Assembly (NCBI GenBank): GCA_946406115.1
Contig: OX291543.1
Coordinates: forward strand, 33,382,815 to 33,446,814
From: Apoda limacodes
Lineage: Eukaryota > Arthropoda > Insecta > Lepidoptera > Limacodidae
Reading direction: 5' to 3'
Length of the DNA stretch: 64,000 nucleotides
Position 1 is the stretch's first letter, and every line of letters begins with the position of its first letter. Below the pieces are notes generated by a model that saw only the letters and a list, made by a program, of their open reading frames with translations, had not been told where the DNA came from and made no database searches. Positions 43,696 through 56,188 of the stretch are shown piece by piece. Position numbers and translations under genes: made by a program.

Positions 43696-46600
43696 TGCGG
43701 AAAACATAAGACCAACTAACTAACTAATATATTGATCACGCCGACATATTGGTAAAATAAAATCATATATAAAAATCAAGATATTTTTATCCGTCGTTTA
43801 TTCCATAGGGTGTTCTAAGGTATAGTTAGATAGTGTTTTAAAAATATATGTTGCGGGTGTATAAAATCTTTATATTTTTCGATTGCGAAATATAATCTTA
43901 AAAGTGCATGATTATCATTGTTAGAGTCAGAGTCAAGTACCTCCACCCTGCCAGCTAAATATTTTTTTTTAAATAAGTAAAAAAAAAATCACAGCAACCA
44001 AGTTATAAAAAAAACTATCACAGCCAAGTAGGCTTTACAAGTCAACGAGTAATAGTCGACCAACTGTAAAACGTTTTTTGGCTGTAAATTATGATAAAGG
44101 TTCATGTACCTATGTTTTTAGTAAATGAAAGGAAAGAACGGAAAATGACAATTAAAAAAATTAAAAAAATAAAACACGAATGTAAAAATTTTAAGCACAC
44201 AATAAGATGAGTAAAGAAATTATCACTAAGCACTTATTTACTTACTTATTACTTATTTTCGCCGTTGAAGTTGTGTCCCCACAGAGGACACTAGAGTTTA
44301 ACAAAACTCATGGTACAATTGCAATTCTGGACGTTGACGATTTATTTAGATAACGTTTCGCTTTTATTATACGCACACTTTACACTTTACGTCCTAACTT
44401 TCCTTCCTTTAAATATGTATAAAACGAAATGTATACGCGTAAAATCTTGTATAGTGAAAAGTGTATGTGTAGAGTTATATCTATAAAATATATTAAATTT
44501 AGTATATTTATTCAATTTTGAATTGATAAATAAATAAACGACAAGAGAAAAAACAAAAATCATCTTAAATTTTTATTGTTATTTGAAAAGTAATATTATA
44601 GTAGTTGACGTCTAAAGTGATTGTAATATCCTAATTTGAATAAAACATTTTTGACTTTGACTTTAATATTCTTAAGAAATCCCTACTTCATGAGGTCCCT
44701 CCTCTCAATACCCATGAGCCTCCTGAGCTAGAAATTCGCTCAGCCTTCGAAACCATCCCAGCGACCTACTTCCCCTAGTTTCTAGGCTATAAGTTTCAAA
44801 CTATCAAAACAGATTTCCAGATCATCTCATACGTATCACTCTGGGACTCAGTCATAGGTTGGTCGTTCTCCTCCTAAAATAATAACTATTACACAATCAT
44901 ACTTCACTCCTAAAGCCTGCAGACATCCTAGACTTCTAAGTCATGCTAGACTCCTAAGACATAGAATATCTTCATACAATGTTGAAAAGCAAATCTCAAA
45001 CATTGTATTTACCTAGACTAACATCTGTTCGTGACGAGCATTTCCAATTCTATAACCATGTAGGAAACAATTATCTGAGGTCTAGCAAAAACTGGATTCC
45101 TACACACTGACGCACGTAATCAACGGTTTCCTCCACAAGTTTCCCAGAGCCATTATATATCATTTCCCGAAGTTACAAACTCAAAAATGACGTTGAACTT
45201 AGTTAGGTGATTAAGTTGTGTTGTATAGTAATCTCTAGGATGCTCCAGCATTAGAGATAAGTTCCCTCGGACGCTGACAGATTACTAGGGGTGGTTTGAA
45301 TTCCTAAAAGTATGTGGTCTCAAAAACAATATTTTTAAAAGTTAAATTGAGATATTAAAAATTACTTCTCAACTCTAGAAGTAATTAGTCATGAGAATAA
45401 ACTTGTATTTTAGAAAATTGTATTCACTCATTGTTAAAATTATTTCATTTGATGTGTTTCTAAGGTGATGTTAATTAAACGGATTAATCTTTATCCATTA
45501 CTTCATTAAATTCAGTGACTTTATTTAATTTAGAAGTCACGACTTCGAAGAATAGTTAGGTATACAAATACCTATAGATTTCATGATTTCTCGGCGGTAA
45601 TGTATTTACTTATAAACACATTTTTATATAGTTGTTGTATATTTCCTTAACAGGATAATTTAGTTTTTAATATTTTCATGTAGTAATAAGCTTTTCGAAC
45701 ATTTCGTTTGAAAATCACTTAATGAACCTTCAATTTAAATGTTTAAGTAATTGTAATTTCTTGGTTGAAACAATACACATCAAACAAAAAAACATAACAT
45801 CTTTACACGCATTCAATCAATCACAAAACATTTATGTAAATAAATTCGATTACAAAAGCTCGCCCCTACTCCACTAAATGATAATTCAAAAATTGCAGTC
45901 GTTGCCGATGCCCTCTTCTTCGGTTTGCTGTCACCGTCGAAATTCACTCCTCCTAACTGTATAAAAGGAAAAGAGAACCATACCTGAAACTTTAAGATTC
46001 GTTTCAGACCTAAGCTCCTAATTTATGAAACCAGTTGAAAGATGAACAAAAGAAAATGTAGACAAAATGCAGGAAGTTGAAATAAAATCTCCTCTCGTTC
46101 CATTGTTTAAACCTTGAGTTATTTTAGGAACATCTTAATTTATTACAACTTGAAAAGCACACTTTTTTATTAATTTTGACTTTAAAAATTATCACTTATT
46201 TATTTGTCTTTTGATCGGTCGTCTCAGGACGAGAGCTAACGAAAACTCTTTAAATTTTTTAAAGTCCTTTATTTATTATTGGACCGGTTGTCTCCCGACG
46301 AAAGCTTACGATTATCTGACTTAAAATTCTACACAATTCTTCATCTAAACTTTCAGCCAACACCCATTTTGTAGGATAAAATCAAGTTACGTTTGTTAAA
46401 ATCTCCACTAGAACCCGAGATAAGAGTTTTCACGATTTTTTGTTCCTTACAAAAATTTACATGTGTGAGTTAATCGTCGTGTATGTCAAAAAACCATAAA
46501 TCCACAATATTATGCGTTTTCTCTCAGATTTGTTAGGGTTGGCAAAACTATATCACACACACACTCCATGTAATTCATCCAATAAGATTTTCTTATTTTG

Positions 46601-47726
46601 GATAAAATTTTATATACTTAATTATGTAATTTTTTTTAATTTATTTGTTATATTACTCCTTCAGTTATAAATAAGATTTACAAATAAATAGTTCTCATTT
46701 CATAATTCTCATTATTTTTATGATTTTTCACAAATCTGCAAATTGTTGACATTAAACGTTCGAAAAAAATTAAATCTGAATTGTAAACTCTCAAAATGTC
46801 TAATTTCCCTTCAAAATAATCAGTCAGAATGTTAACTTTAAACTGATTTAAGATGTTGTTAGTTTCTAACAAATTAAATCAATAATATTAGTTTTCTATT
46901 TTGTGTCAACCCTTAGGTTTAAATGTTTCAAATACGTGTTACTGATAATCCTGCTAGACGTGGAGAATTTTTTTAGGCACTCATATACGAAACTCGACCA
47001 GTTCAACTTGGCCTGTGAAAACAATTTTGTACTCAAGTATCTTTAACTCCGATAAAAATTGAAGCTTGTGTGGCCTTTGTTGAATTCTAGCCTCTTTTAA
47101 ATATTGGAATGATTTTATATACCTGTAGGATCACTTCATGAATAAGTGATTTCTACACAACTTATAAAATGTATTTATGATGGGCAACTACGGAACCCTA
47201 CAATGCGCGTGGCCCGACTTTCACTTAGCCGGTTTTTAGTACTAAGAGTCTCTGAGCTAAGCGGCGGAGGGACACACAGAAAGACGGATATGACAAAATT
47301 ATAAGGGTTTCTTGCTGACTACGAAACCCTAAAATGGAAGAGGTTCTCAATTCCTCCGCATCTTTGTAGAGCTAAGTGTAGACCCTATTTTGTTTTGTTA
47401 TTATTATTTTTTTTCGGGGGAACTGAAAAAAATAATAGTTTAATTAACCTTTTTAAGGGCTAACTTAGGTCCTACCACGTGAATTTGGTTCCGGTTTCTA
47501 AACAGTGGATTCTGTTAACAGACATTTTCAAGGTATTTTTGTTTATGTAGGACCTTCACATGTTAATACCATAGTTACTATTTTTTTTTTTTTTTTGGTG
47601 TATTAAATAATATGTACGTAAATAGAAACAATCTTAAATCCATGTGAATTAATCCAATCAGTTTCCGCCCGTCAACTTTACTGCCGAAATAAAGAGGTAC
47701 GTTGTTTGACGAGGTTGCTGGTACTA
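43696..47726. other. Long noncoding interval, little recognised
   Basis: AT-rich sequence. A LINE-like tail (TTTGACTTTGACTTT) lies near 44648, a pyrimidine-biased stretch runs from about 44680 to 45010, and two similar phrases (GACCGGTTGTCTCCCGACG and a variant) lie about 80 bp apart near 46215 and 46283. A weak relative of the AAGTGCGAGTCGG repeat is near 47190..47240. No exon was found. Confidence 0.45.
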
Positions 47727-47845
47727 GATAATAAATTAATTTTGTGACTGCGCAGGTGGAAAATTAATGTTTTAATTCGTTACAGACGATATGGAACAAA
47801 AACATTAATTTTCAACCTACGTAGACACGTCATTAATTTTTACTT
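47727..47845. repeat. Hairpin-forming inverted repeat, ~42-bp arms
   Basis: GTGGAAAATTAATGTTTT and AAAACATTAATTTTCAAC are complementary apart from one mismatch, and outer ATTAATTT tracts extend the pairing to about 42 bp per arm with small mismatches. The loop is about 30 bp. It is probably a short MITE-like remnant. Confidence 0.7.
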
Positions 47846-49157
47846 ATATGATGTATAACTTCACCCAGTGGCCAGTGTACCCAGTGGCTGAGTCAAACCT
47901 AATTGTTAATAAAGGATACAGCATTTCAGCAACCACATTGTAAATTAATAGTTGTTTAATTTTGTTTTACAACATACAGTGTATTTTATAGTCTGAGGTC
48001 ATACTAAGGTTGTTTTTTTCTTATGCTTGTTTGTTGTAATAAACGAAGAATATAAAAATAAAACGGTTAAACGGATGGGTTTGAAACTGTTATCTGCAAC
48101 ACGCGTAGCGTTATAGGTAAGTAATTGTTTTAAGTTATTTTATTTTAAGTTATGAACGCAAGTAACGCAGCATTGTATATCTATTTTTCTGAAATAATTA
48201 TGCAAAAACAGTCAATTCGATTTCTGCGACGCTAAGAGTCAGATTATTATAATTACTACACCAGAAAAGTTTTTATTTTAGACTTAAAAAAAAAGGTAAT
48301 TTCATGATTGATTAATGGTTTTATAAAAAGAAATCATTGAAGTATTAAACAATATTGCATATTAAATGTAATTTGAAATTAAGGTAATAATAATAAGGTT
48401 CTTTGAATAACAATTATTCCATGCCCATGATGGCTGCCAAAACTGTATTGTACCTCAGTCACTAAGATAAGGAGTGACTACACAATAACTATAACTTCCT
48501 ACAGAGATCAGTAGACGGACAATGTCTACCTATGGTCGATATTGACATTGGAAATAATTTGACAAGATATGTAACAAAAAACTCAATTGAAGTATCCTGT
48601 TATATACACTTAGGTACTACCATTACTTTCACTTGATTTTTCGTACAAGGTACGGAGTTATGGAGGGAAATTAAACAAAATACCTCTATTTTTCTTTGAT
48701 TTTGTACAACAATTTCGGATTGACCTTAAACCTTTGATGTTTTTTCGGTTTCCTTATTATTATGTTCAGAGTAAGCCTATTAGAGCGGTTGAAAGGAAGT
48801 GTGGTGTGATTTTAAGCGATTAGGCAATAAAAAAGTCTGTAAGTTAGACTAAATGCGAGGCTCCGTCATTATATACAAATTGCTGCGTACATCAACAAAA
48901 AGCTACAATAATTTAAACAAACGATAAAAAGAAAACACTAAAAAAATCGCATTAATATAGCTGACAAGTTTTGATACATCATTTGTAAAAATGAATAAAT
49001 GCCTAGTAAGAATTATATATCAAATGAACGAAGCCAAATTTTATGAATTTTTAATAATAGAGGAAAGGAAGCATATTAAGAATACCATTTTGTTTTAGGA
49101 CTGTAACTATATGTAAAATAAAACATTTAGAAATTAAAGCTAAATTATATCATTAAA
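47846..49157. other. Noncoding interval, nothing recognised
   Basis: AT-rich sequence with no feature recognised. Confidence 0.5.
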
Positions 49158-49197
49158 CATTTTTTTTGCCACTAAGATGGCAAACAAGCTTACGGTA
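49158..49197 (-). pseudogene. LINE tail scrap
   Basis: A short T run followed by GCCACTAAGATGGCAAACAA and GCTTACGG is the last ~35 bp of the main LINE family, in minus orientation. It is a very short insertion or remnant. Confidence 0.75.
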
Positions 49198-49504
49198 AAG
49201 GTCAGAGTTATTTTACATAATTTTTTTTACAGCACAAACAAAGTTAAACATCAGAATCATGAAAATTTAGCGATGGGAACAGGTTTGACACGTACCGTAA
49301 AAAAAAACGAAAATGCTTAATATTCTAACAAGGAATACTTAAATATTCATCATAATAAATACAGTTTTATGTTCTACAGCAGATTATCAATCGCTACCAC
49401 TCAGGACTGACCCTAAATGCCTTAGAGGGCGTTTGAGGGCGGAAACAATTAGCTGAGGGATGTTCTGCGGTTATTTTATGTTTGTGGATGATAGATACTT
49501 TGCG

Positions 49505-49737
49505 CAACTACACAGAGCAGCAGTTTATTGCTTGTGTACTCATTGATCCACAACTAGCTGACGACGCATGCGATAACTATGCTTACGACTTTAACTTTAA
49601 ACTTTTACGAACAATTAATAAAAGAAGTCGGTAATTACTTCATAAACAAAATATATATCATCATATATGATCCATATCAACGAAATTCGTAGAAATAAAT
49701 ATCTGATCAATATTTGTATTACATACACTGAATTGTG
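49505..49737 (+). repeat. Direct repeat pair, copy 1 (~232 bp)
   Basis: This segment, containing CACAGAGCAGCAGTTTATTG and GCTGACGACGCATGCGATAA, recurs in the same orientation at 51673..51903 with high identity (a few substitutions and small indels in the ATATAT part). Upstream and downstream flanks differ. It may be a long direct terminal repeat, a MITE inserted twice, or a segmental duplication. Confidence 0.88.
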
Positions 49738-50697
49738 CCACCGAAATTTCGTAACTGTACCTGACCTGAAGAACTTTCAATACGAAAAATTTCATAAAGT
49801 TTTTCTATCAGCTAAGGATTATAAGGCGTAATTATTATCATTTATCACAATCGGTTGAAAATTGAATTTTTACCTTAAAGTCGCTCGTATTATAAGCGTG
49901 TTGCTTCAAAGGCTCGTTAAGAGTTATTTTCTGCTCCAAAGTCAAAGTTATTTTGTAGAACGTAAAGTTCAAAAACGAACAGCATGTTCCCTTGTTTGTA
50001 AACCTAGACGATAATAATGTTTCGAAGAAAATGTACCGTTGAATTGAACCTTTTTCAGTTGAATTAAGAAATATTTTTGAATTCTAACTGATAAAGGTTT
50101 GAAATTGTTTTTAAGGCACAGAGGTCTCTAATTTAGTTTCTTTTGAGAAATCCTTTTTTCTGGAAGACTAAGTGTAAATACTTTCTTTAAGATACAGGTA
50201 TGGTAGAGATTTAACAAGCTCTTTAAAATTCAGGAAAGATAATCTGGATAAGGTTTTAGGGTCATACTTTTATTAAACTTTGATTTTCTAGTGATGTAGG
50301 TATGTATGTGCAAGTATCCACTAAAATTAAAAAATAAACAAAATTTTAGAAATTAAAAACTCACTAAAAAGTAAAAAATAAACTATACATACACACGCAC
50401 ATGAATTATTGAGCCGAGTGTTTTCTTCCCCTTGAAGTTTAATGCCCAAATGTAATTGTATTGTTTATTGTACGTAATATTTACAAAAGACATCATAAAA
50501 ATAGAAAATATGTACATGGTTAAGCTTCAGGGATTTCTTCCAGCAGACCTTTATTTCGGATGAGAGACTAGTCTATTAAGGGGCTCACCGATGTTAACAA
50601 GATATATTTATTAAGTTTTAGTTAATATACAGATAGAAAATCTATTAAATATAAATTAAGTACAATATAATAAATAAATATATTGCAACTTTTTATT
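49738..50697. other. Noncoding interval, nothing recognised
   Basis: AT-rich sequence between the duplicated segment and an RT scrap. No feature recognised. Confidence 0.5.
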
Positions 50698-50800
50698 GTA
50701 CATTTAATCCCCAAAAATGATAGAACATGTGATCCTAAAAATTGGAGACCAGTAGCATGCCTTCCTACTATGTATAAATGATTAACTAGTATTTTAAATG
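50698..50800 (+). pseudogene. Tiny RT scrap of another non-LTR element
   Basis: The frame reads PKNDRTCDPKNWRPVACLPT followed by MYK and a stop, matching the RT fingers motif NWRPI(T/A)CL of non-LTR elements. It is not the main LINE family (which has NYRPIAITS). Only about 30 codons are recognisable. Confidence 0.65.
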
Positions 50801-50884
50801 AATTATTTTATTTTAACATTGCTTACCATTCTTATCGCGTATACAAAAAGTATGTCGACGAAACTGTAATGGTTGTAAAGATCA

Positions 50885-51209
50885 TTTGATGTTTACGGAT
50901 TAATAGTCGTGGCTTTGCCGAGTAACATTCTATGACAGACTCAGGTCCGGATTAATAGTCGTGGCTTAGACAAAGTAACAATCTAAGACAGAGGCTTAGT
51001 AAGCGTAATGCAACAACTAACTAACTGAGGCCCGTTATAATAGTCGTTCTTAGACAAAGTATTACTTATTGCTAAGACACAGGCTTTAATAATGTAATAA
51101 TAAACACTGCTTAGACATTGCTAAGCATGCTCTTATTTTTAGTTAAGCCTGAGTAACACAATTCCTTATTCAGGACAGTCTAAGAACGTAATGTGTTAAT
51201 AATGGACTG
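50885..51209. repeat. Short repeats and MITE-like inverted ends
   Basis: GGATTAATAGTCGTGGCTT recurs (50897, 50948), with a variant near 51036 (ATAATAGTCGTTCTTAGAC). The segment 51027..51209 has inverted ends (CCCGTTATAATAGTCG against the complement of CGTAATGTGTTAATAATGGAC), consistent with a degraded MITE. AGACAAAGTA-type phrases are repeated within. Confidence 0.5.
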
Positions 51210-51672
51210 AACATGGATTCAAATGCTCAAATATCCATGAATTATTTTTTGTTACATGCTTACGTCGACTTATGAAAGGGTACCATAGGCAAATGGAAGA
51301 AGTGCGAGGGGGTGGGGAAATAATTCTATAACATAAGTACCTACGGTAACGTTGTCGGTGCGCAAGTTAATACTCGCACTCGCCCGCTTTTTGCTATTTA
51401 TGGCATTTGATGCACGCAGGTAAAGGTAACAAACCACTAAACCACTGTTTACAATGAATTGACATGAAAAAAGTATAGAATTTTAGGTATAAAAAAAAAC
51501 GAAAGCCATAGAAGAATTAATTTCAGTGGTTATCATAAATGGCTTTCTGTTCTTGAAAACCTGATAAATATGACTAAACGCAGTATTAAGTATTGTACAG
51601 AATTCTCTAAGTAAGACTTTCGGAAGTATTACTTAGGACATTACTTAGCAACCACTATTAATCATTGATCCA

Positions 51673-51903
51673 CAACTACACAGAGCAGCAGTTTATTGCT
51701 TGTGTACTTATTGATCCACAACTAGCTGACGACGCATGCGATAACTATGCTTACGACTATAACTTTAACCTTTTTCGAACAATTAATAAAAGAAGTCGGT
51801 AATTACTTCATAGACAAAATATATATTTATATATGATACCATAACAACGAAATTTGTAGAAATATATATCCGATCAATATTTGAATCACAAACACTAAAT
51901 TGT
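51673..51903 (+). repeat. Direct repeat pair, copy 2 (~231 bp)
   Basis: This is the second copy of 49505..49737, with starts 2.17 kb apart. Just before it, the phrase ATTGATCCACAACTA, which also occurs inside the repeat, is present once more, suggesting slippage or a partial duplication at the junction. Confidence 0.88.
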
Positions 51904-52129
51904 TAACTTAATCAGCAATGAAACATAAAAACATTTTCCCCTATTGGAATTATTCTGAGCGGAGTTTTTTTAATTACTATATTTAAAACCGCGTATCCAT
52001 CATCTCGAGTAGGAAGAAAAAAAATATACTTAACTTTTGCATAGGCATATATAATAGAGATTTGAGTAATTCTAGTGCAGATTTGAAGTACAGAGGACAA
52101 AGAAAAAAAAGAAAAGAAAAAATAAAATT

Positions 52130-52812
52130 AAGTTGTGGGCTTGCATAATTGTATATTATGTTTTTTCAAACTAGTTTTAAATGTAGGAAGTCTTGGGGTC
52201 TATTACTTTATTTGGGTGAGCGTTCCATAGTTTGATAGCACAAACAGTAGAAGAATTACCAAAAGTTGTTGTGTTATTTTCAGTAAAAATGCCGTCGAGG
52301 GGCGAATAGATCTATCCCCTTAGAAAATGAGCTCAAAACGTTCTTTAAGATAACTTAGAGAAGCGGAATTATTCAAAATTGAATATAGAAAACACAAAGT
52401 GTGCAAGTTGCGGCGAAAACGAATTGGGAGCCAGTTTAACTCATGTCTGAATTTAGAAATAAGATCAAACGGAACCCGTAATCAAAACGTTTTGAAGTCG
52501 ATCGAGTTTATTTAATATCTCCTCAGTGGCGTCCGGATAGAAAACGTCCGCGTAGTCTAGAAGAGGAAGAAGAAAGAGACTGCGCTAGTGCAATTTTGGT
52601 ATTTAGAGGAAATAATTAACATAGTCGCTTAAGTGAGTGGAGCTTGCCACACAACTTTCTATTAATTTTGTTAACATGTTTAGAAAACGGGATATCTATG
52701 CCATCGAATGTTACCTTCGTCGTAGTCTTAGTCGTAGTACTTTTCAAGCAGTTTAATGAATGTCTACTTCCAATTATAATACATTGTTTCGGCTGGGTTA
52801 CACCAGCCTTGG
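52130..52812 (-). pseudogene. Jockey-like LINE, RT C-terminal part
   Basis: The minus strand reads PKQCIIIGSRHSLNCL, VTFDGIDIPFS, HVNKINRKLCGKLHSLK and further on LLDYADVFYPDATEEILN and TELNWLPIRFRRNLHTL, in broken frames. These are thumb and C-terminal blocks of a Jockey-superfamily RT. The part is continuous in order with the RT palm segment at 53557..54225, the two being separated by the Penelope-like fragment. Confidence 0.85.
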
Positions 52813-53556
52813 TCACGGGTAGACTGACGGTGCGCAGTGTCTTCGGCTTCGAGTGGAGGCATCCTGTTGAACTACCCTCACTTTGTCTTTATACTTGTCA
52901 TAATCACTACACACAACACTAACGGTGTCCTCGGGTGCGTTCGTTGGTGAAACTCGAGAGCTGTATTCTCCTATGACTGGATTCCATGCAGGCGACAGTT
53001 TGTATCCATCCGCACGATTGAAGTTCCTATGCTTTTTTATTTCAATCGCTTCGCGTTTATATTGGCGATCGGTGAACAAAACCTTAGGCTGGTGGAGCTC
53101 AATCCAGTGGTTGGAATCTCAGTTAATCAGATGTTCTGCTATAGCTGATTTAGTCGTTTAGCAATTCTTTACAGCAACAATATGTTCTTTGACCCTGTCT
53201 GCAATCGTGCGTTTGGTCTGGCCAATGTAAGAACTGCTGCAGCTGCAGTCCATTTTGTAGACATCTTTTGTTACGTACGGGATCACGTCCTTTGGCGTGC
53301 GCACCTGCGGTTTCGGTGAACGGAACATATACCGTTCTTATTAGAGAAATTATTCAAAAGCGATCCAATTTTATCCGTTACCCCTTTGATATAGGGCATG
53401 AACGTTGGCTGTCTGCTAACCTCTGGATTCTTCGTACGTGCGTTACAGCTAACTGAACTTCTTCTACTCGTTTTGTACCCGTTTCTCTTAAGTGCCTCCC
53501 GAACGTGTGCCAAACAACGAATAATATAATCCCGTTTTATTATTTTTAAATTAGTA
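52813..53556 (-). pseudogene. Penelope-like element fragment with GIY-YIG domain
   Basis: The minus strand reads AHVREALKRNGYKTSRR, FMPYIKGVTDKIGSLLNNF (end of the RT part), then VYKMDCSCSSSYIGQTKRTI and ADRVKEHI, the GIY-YIG-type endonuclease typical of Penelope-like elements, then REAIEIKKHRNFNRADGYKL and SPAWNPVIG. Order and spacing fit the C-terminal third of such an element. The frame is broken by a frameshift near 53285 and stops near 53160 and 53125. The RT catalytic blocks are absent. It lies between two halves of a Jockey-like element in the same orientation. Boundaries are approximate to about 30 bp. Confidence 0.85.
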
Positions 53557-54225
53557 ATGGAACGCGTAAATTTAAAAACTTATATAATACATTGTGTTTT
53601 AGATGGGTTTACCAAAAGACCAAATTGAAATATTTACCAGGTCTTGGTTGATGTTTGAAACAGCCAGCGCAACCTCTTGATGGTGAAAGTTATAATAAAC
53701 TTGGACATCGTCTGCATAAAGATGGTAGCAAGCAAAAATTACTCTAGTGGCGGAGTTAATGAGAACTGGAAATAAGAGAGGTGATTAAACGCCACCCTGC
53801 AGATTACGTAACTTCTGCTGTAAGTGTACAACACTCTGACGATGCTTCGACAAGTCGTGTACACTGCAGTCGTCTCCTTGGGTTTGAACCAAACCATTCT
53901 ACTACTAGTGGAGATACGTTAAGGCACTGAAGGATGCCCAAAAGTATATCAAAATCTACAGAATTGAAAGCACAGCTGAAGACTAACAGTGTCAATAGTG
54001 TAAGATTTTACTGTCCAATACTGTATGAATATAGTCAGTAACATTAGTTCATGATGTGGTGGTGCTATGAGCAGTGCGAAAACCAGATTGATTTTGACTC
54101 AATACTTCATATTTTTTAAGGAACATTGAGAATTCATTGTGTACAATACATTGTATACAACACTTTCAAGCATTTTGGAAAGGATAGGTAGAATTAAGAT
54201 AGGGCGATATCTTTGCAGCAATTTT
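53557..54225 (-). pseudogene. Jockey-like LINE, RT palm part
   Basis: The minus strand reads, across frames, LPILSKMLESVVYN, then VFSCAFNSVDFDILLGI (block A, where the canonical form is DFSKAFN), VVEWFGSNPRRRLQC, a decayed block B and an intact YADD near 53703..53720 (CYHLYADDVQVYYNF). Together with 52130..52812 this is one broken Jockey-superfamily RT gene. Stops and frameshifts are frequent. Confidence 0.85.
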
Positions 54226-54596
54226 TAGCATTCGACTTCGAGAAGAAGAAAACACTTATCTTAGTGTTCCATGTGCATGCGAAAGGTTTCTTTTGACGTG
54301 ACAACGTCTTATAAATTGGTTTGCCGGGTGACACTTCAAGAAACTGCGTTACGCTCCGCTCACGTTATGCGCTCACAATGAGAGCGAGTGAGAGGCACGC
54401 GGCATGGTTAGCCCGCCTAAGAGCGAGAGAGACAGACATAAAAAGTGAAAGGCACAAGTTGTCACGATTCCGGACGGTTGTTCGACACTAATTTTTTTAC
54501 ATTTTAGTTGGGTTTTAAAAACGTTTTTATAGCAATATTGTCCCCAGTATGGCAATAGAGTTACTGCCACTATAAAATTTAGATTTAGATTTAGAT
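54226..54596. other. Noncoding interval, nothing recognised
   Basis: A spacer with GAGCGAGAGAGACAGAC-type purine runs. It may be a remnant of another repeat; no coding feature. Confidence 0.4.
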
Positions 54597-56188
54597 CTGC
54601 CAGTCGTCATTACCACCACTGCGAAAGACCGATGGTAACTTGGCCCACAGTGCAAAAGAGAAAGCCGATCTATTGGGCAGTCTCTTTGCCTCTAACTCGA
54701 ATGTGAACGACGAAGGCGCTGTACCACCTACTTTACCGTGGTGCGGTAAGACCATGCCGGAAATCTCTATAACACAGCGCGAGGTCCGGCGGGCGTTGCT
54801 TTCCCTAGACGTTCATAAGTCGAGTGGGCCAGACGGCATACCAGCAGTGGTGCTTAAGCAGTGTGCTCCTGAGTTATGTCCTGTACTCACGCGCCTCTTC
54901 ACGCTTTCCTACCACACTAGGCAATTTCCGTCTTCATGGAAGACTGCGAATGTGCACCCGGTGCCCAAAAAGGGCGATAGATCAGATCCATCGAATTACA
55001 GGCCTATCGCTATAACCTCTCTCCCCTCCAAGGTGATGGAGCGTGTGATCAACACACAGCTTTTAAGATACCTAGAAAAACACGACCTGATCAGTGACCG
55101 TCAATATGGCTTTCGCCACGGTCGCTCAACTGGTGACCTTCTAGTGTATCTCACACACCGATGGGCAATAGCCATTGAGAGTCAGGGGGAGGCATTGGCA
55201 TGTAGCCTAGACATAGCGAAGGCGTTCGATCGGGTCTGGCACCAGGGTCATCTATCGAAGTTGCCATCTTACGGAGTGCCCGAGGGTTTGTGCAAATGGG
55301 TGGCTAGCTTTTTGTCCGGCAGAAGCATACGAGCCGTAGTTGACGGTAGTTGCACTGATAGCATGGACATTAATGCTGGTGTCCCGCAAGGCTCTGTGCT
55401 GTCTCCTACGCTGTTTCTACTGCACATCAATGATATGTTGGACATCAACAACATACATTGCTATGCAGATGACAGTACTGGAAACGCTTATTACACGGGC
55501 CGTGCAAGCATCCCACGTTCCGTTGTGAAGGAAAAGCGTGAAGAACTTGTGTCTCAAATCGAGATCGGTCTGTCCAAGGTCTCTGACTGGGGGCGGGAAA
55601 ACTTGGTCCGATTCAACCCTTCAAAGACACAAGTCTGCGCGTTCACCCCTAAGAAAACCCCATTCACTGTAGTCCCACAATTCCAGAACACTCCCCTCTC
55701 CATCTCCAAGAGCATTGGGATCCTTGGCGTTGACATCTCCAGCGATGTTCAGTTCCGAGATCATGTGCTAAACAAGGTAAAGCTGGCGTCCAAAAAACTT
55801 GGTGTACTCAACAGAGCGAAGCAGTACTTCACGTCGGGGCAAAGGTTGCTACTTTACAAGTCGCAAGTCCGGCCCCATATGGAGTACTGCTGCCATCTCT
55901 GGGCGGGTGCACCCGGATACCAGCTTGGCCCTTTTGACTCGGTTCAACGACGGGTTGTGAGGATTGGTCGACGATCCCAAACTCACTTGCGGTATCGAGC
56001 CCTTAAGTCTGAGGAGAGACTTTGCCTCCCTGTGTGTGTTCTACCGCTTGTACAATGGATTGTGTTCTGAGGAATTGTTCGAAATGATGCCCACGGCTAC
56101 TTTCTACTATCGCACCGCTCGCCATCGAAAGGAAATTCATTCTCACACTTTGGAACCAAAATGGTCGCGTACAGTGCGGTTTCAGAGA
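54597..56188 (+). mobile_element. LINE RT copy, truncated at both ends
   Basis: This copy of the main LINE family covers the linker, all RT palm blocks and most of the C-terminus. It is truncated at the 5' end, has no poly-A tail and ends inside the segment for VRFQR at a junction with an inverted fragment. Nucleotide similarity to 33285..35070 is very high, so the two copies are of similar, fairly recent age. Confidence 0.92.
54640..56070 (+). pseudogene. LINE reverse transcriptase, frameshifted near C-terminus
   Basis: A 476-codon frame retains block A (SLDIAKAFDRVWH), block B (GVPQGSVLSP), YADD (CYADDSTGN) and the thumb. A one-base insertion near 55966 (ATTGGTCGAC where other copies have ATTGTCGAC) shifts the frame after RRVVRI, so the true C-terminus continues in another phase (55964..56185). 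The palm is intact but the protein is not. Confidence 0.9.

Noticed and set aside
52644..53161. Plus-strand frames opposite the Penelope-like and Jockey-like fragments
   Set aside because: They are antisense shadows; the minus strand carries the recognisable protein blocks.
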